Shown here in pieces: positions 6,778 to 8,562 of a DNA stretch of 8,562 nt; positions within the stretch are counted from its first letter, which is position 1; each line of letters opens with the position of its first letter. The stretch spans positions 1 through 8,562 of the forward strand of contig VBGS01000105.1 in NCBI GenBank assembly GCA_005889445.1, given 5' to 3'. The notes beneath the pieces are model-generated. The model saw only the letters and a list, made by a program, of their open reading frames with translations. It was not told the origin of the DNA and ran no database searches. Source of the DNA: Chloroflexota bacterium (lineage in GTDB: Bacteria > Chloroflexota > Limnocylindria > P2-11E). The position numbers were made by a program, and so were the translations under genes.

Positions 6778-6890
6778 AGGCGCCCCCAGCGCGAAAAGTT
6801 AGGAGGTCCGTAGACTCTAGAGCGAGCGACGCATGGCGCGCGTAGAGCGCATCGCCGGCGTTCTCTCCACCGCACGGGAGGTTTTTCCTG
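6778..6890. promoter_or_regulatory. Divergent intergenic spacer, probable control region for both operons
   Basis: This 113-bp spacer separates the leftward hydratase-ligase operon from the rightward aldehyde dehydrogenase gene, so promoters for both should lie here. It contains a perfect 8-bp palindrome CTCTAGAG (6815-6822) and two direct copies of TAGAGCG (6818-6824 and 6843-6849), 25 bp apart. A -10-like TAGAGT reads leftward at 6819-6814 and TAGACT reads rightward at 6811-6816, but neither has a recognisable -35 box. The regulatory role is inferred from position and these small symmetries; no regulator gene is in the window. Confidence 0.45.
6876..6881 (+). promoter_or_regulatory. Ribosome binding site of the aldehyde dehydrogenase gene
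   Basis: GGGAGG lies 9 nt before the ATG at 6891 and is the strongest Shine-Dalgarno match placed before any start in the window. It supports ATG 6891 over the in-frame ATG at 6900. It also contrasts with the leftward operon, where most starts lack a good site and rely on stop/start overlap. Confidence 0.75.
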
Positions 6891-8327
6891 ATGGCGACGA
6901 TGCTCATCGACGGTCAGACCGTCAAAGCGCAGGCCGGCAAGACCCTCGAGGTCCGCAATCCGGCGAACGGCGAGGTCGTGGACACGATCCCGCGGGGTTC
7001 GGCCGCGGACGTCGACGCCGCGGTCGAAGCCGCCGCCAAAGCCCTCCCGGCGTGGGCGTCACTCTCGGGCGCAAAGCGCGCGGCGCTCATGCACCAGGCC
7101 GCCGAGAAGGTAAGGGCTGCGGTGCCAGAGATCGCGAAGCTCCTCACGCTCGAGCAGGGCAAGCCGCTCCCCCACGCCGTGATCGAGGCGACTCGCGTCG
7201 CCGAGAACCTCGAGTTCTTCGCGGGGTTCGCCGACAAGCTACGCGGCGACTACGTGCCCCTGGAGGATCAGAACAAGTTCGGCCTCACGCTACGCCGTCC
7301 GGTCGGGGTCGTCGCCGCGATCACGCCGTGGAACTTCCCGCTCACGCTCATGGCGAACAAGGTCTGCCCAGCCCTCGCGGCCGGGTGCACGGTCATCCTG
7401 AAGCCGGCGTCCACGACGCCACTCGCGACACAGCGGACGATCGAGATCATGAACTCGGTAGGGATCCCCGCCGGCGTCCTCAACACGGTGCACGGGCCCG
7501 GCGCCGACATCGGCGACGCGCTCGTGTCGCATCCGAAGGTCAACAAGATCGCCTTCACCGGACAGACCCAGACAGGGAAACGGATCATGAAGCTCGCCGC
7601 CGACAACGTGACCCGTGTCACGCTCGAGCTCGGTGGCAGCGATCCGATGATCGTCTGCGACGACGCTGACATCCGCCGCGCGACCGCCGCGACCGCGATC
7701 GGACGCTTCTTCAACGCGGGTCAGGCATGTCTCGCGGTGAAGCGCGTCTACCTGTTCGCGGCCATCGCCGAGGAGTTCATGCAGAAGATCGCCGACCGGG
7801 CGCGCAAGGAATGGCCCGTCGGCGACGGCCTCAAGGAAGGCGTGAAGATGGGTCCGCTCCACACCGAGCGGCAGCGCGCCGAGGTCGAGGCACAGGTCGC
7901 CGACGCGGTGAAGCGCGGCGCGAAGGTCCTCGCGGGCGGAAAGCGGCCCGAGGGCAAGGAGTTCGAGCGCGGCTGGTTCATGGAGGCGACCGTCCTGAGC
8001 GACGTCCCCGAGGACTCGCGCATGGCCACCGAGGAGGTCTTCGGTCCTGCGCTCCCGATCTTCATCGTGAAGGACCTTGACGAAGCGATCGCGAAGGCCA
8101 ACGCGAGCGTCTACGGCCTCGGCTCGTCGATCTGGACGAAGGACCTGGCGAAGGCCCGGCGCGCGGCCGAGCAGCTGGAGGCCGGCTACACCTGGATCAA
8201 CGACATCCAGGTGGCGTACGACCAGCTCCCGTTCGGCGGCACGAAGCAGTCCGGCTTCGGCAAGGAGCACGGCATCGAAGGGCTCGACGGTTATCTCGAG
8301 AAGAAATCGGTGGTGCTCGCATATTGA
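6891..8327 (+). CDS. NAD(P)-dependent aldehyde dehydrogenase family protein
   Basis: This 478-residue cytoplasmic enzyme of the aldehyde dehydrogenase superfamily oxidises an aldehyde to the acid using NAD or NADP. Key positions are all present: PWNFPL with N148, the cofactor-site lysine K171 in ILKPAS, the FTGQTQTGK Rossmann loop (222-230), the general base E246 in LELGGSDP, the nucleophile C280 in FFNAGQACLAVKR, EEVFGP, and the C-terminal PFGGTKQSGFGKEHG. Length is standard. It resembles the succinate-semialdehyde/betaine-aldehyde/general dehydrogenase branch, and the substrate cannot be chosen from sequence. The start ATG 6891 has a good ribosome binding site. The gene is transcribed away from the CoA-ligase operon, and its stop overlaps the start of a small zinc-ribbon gene. 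It may supply the acid that the divergent operon activates, which is an inference from position. Confidence 0.95.
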   Translation: MATMLIDGQTVKAQAGKTLEVRNPANGEVVDTIPRGSAADVDAAVEAAAKALPAWASLSGAKRAALMHQAAEKVRAAVPEIAKLLTLEQGKPLPHAVIEATRVAENLEFFAGFADKLRGDYVPLEDQNKFGLTLRRPVGVVAAITPWNFPLTLMANKVCPALAAGCTVILKPASTTPLATQRTIEIMNSVGIPAGVLNTVHGPGADIGDALVSHPKVNKIAFTGQTQTGKRIMKLAADNVTRVTLELGGSDPMIVCDDADIRRATAATAIGRFFNAGQACLAVKRVYLFAAIAEEFMQKIADRARKEWPVGDGLKEGVKMGPLHTERQRAEVEAQVADAVKRGAKVLAGGKRPEGKEFERGWFMEATVLSDVPEDSRMATEEVFGPALPIFIVKDLDEAIAKANASVYGLGSSIWTKDLAKARRAAEQLEAGYTWINDIQVAYDQLPFGGTKQSGFGKEHGIEGLDGYLEKKSVVLAY

Positions 8328-8562
8328 TCGTCGATCCACGGACGCTCATCGCCGAGGCGGAGGCCATGGGTCTCTTCACGCCGCAAGGGGCCTTCGAGGT
8401 GCACTGCTCGTACTGCCACGCGCGTCTCGACGCGCGCGGCGATTGTGCGACGTGCGGGCTCATCGGTCGGCCCGCATCCGAGCTTGCGCGCCGAGCACAG
8501 ACGGATCCAGAGGGAACCAGCAAGCTCCTCCGTGCGGCGATCGAGAAACGAAAGAATTACCG
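8324..8562 (+). CDS. Small zinc-ribbon protein, 3' end outside window
   Basis: A frame starting at TTG 8324 overlaps the aldehyde dehydrogenase stop as TTGA and stays open to the window edge (79 codons, no stop seen). It encodes MIVDPRTLIAEAEAMG, then two Cys-x2-Cys knuckles, CSYC (28-31) and CATC (41-44), nine residues apart. An Ala/Arg/Lys-rich helical stretch follows. Four cysteines in this spacing suggest a zinc-binding ribbon or rubredoxin-like knuckle. The next in-frame start, ATG 8366, has a GGAGG only 2 nt upstream, too close to work well, so I favour TTG with coupling. The protein is not one I recognise. It could be a short standalone protein or the N-terminus of a longer one, and a regulatory or electron-transfer-linked role would be speculation. 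Confidence 0.65.
   Translation, partial: MIVDPRTLIAEAEAMGLFTPQGAFEVHCSYCHARLDARGDCATCGLIGRPASELARRAQTDPEGTSKLLRAAIEKRKNY

Noticed and set aside
6801..6835. A perfect AGGAGGT (6801-6807) before ATG 6833 as a leader gene on the plus strand
   Set aside because: The distance from 6807 to the ATG is 25 nt, too far for initiation, and the resulting frame runs over the dehydrogenase gene as an Arg-rich shadow.
6004..8327. Ferulate-type cluster: CoA ligase, hydratase-lyase and vanillin dehydrogenase
   Set aside because: The crotonase keeps both hydratase glutamates (E110, E131), whereas hydroxycinnamoyl-CoA hydratase-lyases replace the first. It also lacks their typical sequence after the GGG turn. 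The ligase belongs to the benzoate type.

Overview
The window is GC-rich bacterial DNA, packed with genes that use many GTG and other non-ATG starts and hold almost no intergenic sequence. Long open frames antisense to real genes are a side effect of the G/C-biased third positions. This suits a free-living, high-GC, acid-degrading bacterium (for example Actinomycetota, Chloroflexota or a related soil lineage). No RNA gene or taxonomic marker is present, so the lineage cannot be fixed. I see no mobile element, CRISPR array, tRNA or rRNA.

Layout. Two transcription units diverge from a 113-bp spacer (6778-6890). The minus-strand unit reads leftward: enoyl-CoA hydratase (6777-6004), glutaconate-type CoA-transferase subunit alpha (6007-5114), a GNAT acetyltransferase (5117-4329), CoA-transferase subunit beta (4332-3571), a benzoate-CoA ligase-family enzyme (3536-1974), an acetyl/propionyl-CoA synthetase-like enzyme (1977-64), and the first 27 codons of another gene that leaves the window (83-1). 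The plus-strand unit holds an NAD(P)-dependent aldehyde dehydrogenase (6891-8327), followed by a small zinc-ribbon protein whose TTG start overlaps the dehydrogenase stop (8324 to the window edge).

How the genes may work together. This looks like a carboxylic-acid catabolic cluster. An aldehyde could be oxidised to the acid. The acid could be activated by the aryl-CoA ligase, by the short-chain acyl-CoA synthetase or by CoA transfer, and unsaturated CoA intermediates hydrated by the crotonase. The benzoate-ligase signature residues point to an aromatic or cyclic acid, but no ring-attacking enzyme lies in the window, so the substrate is unknown.

Most notable point. A GNAT acetyltransferase sits between the two subunits of one CoA-transferase, joined to both by 4-nt stop/start overlaps, and it is co-transcribed with two AMP-forming ligases. 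Both ligases carry the P-x4-G-K motif that protein acetyltransferases are known to modify in this enzyme class. A built-in acetylation switch for the pathway is an attractive but unproven reading. Several gene starts (GTG, CTG, TTG) were assigned from these overlaps and from family N-termini.
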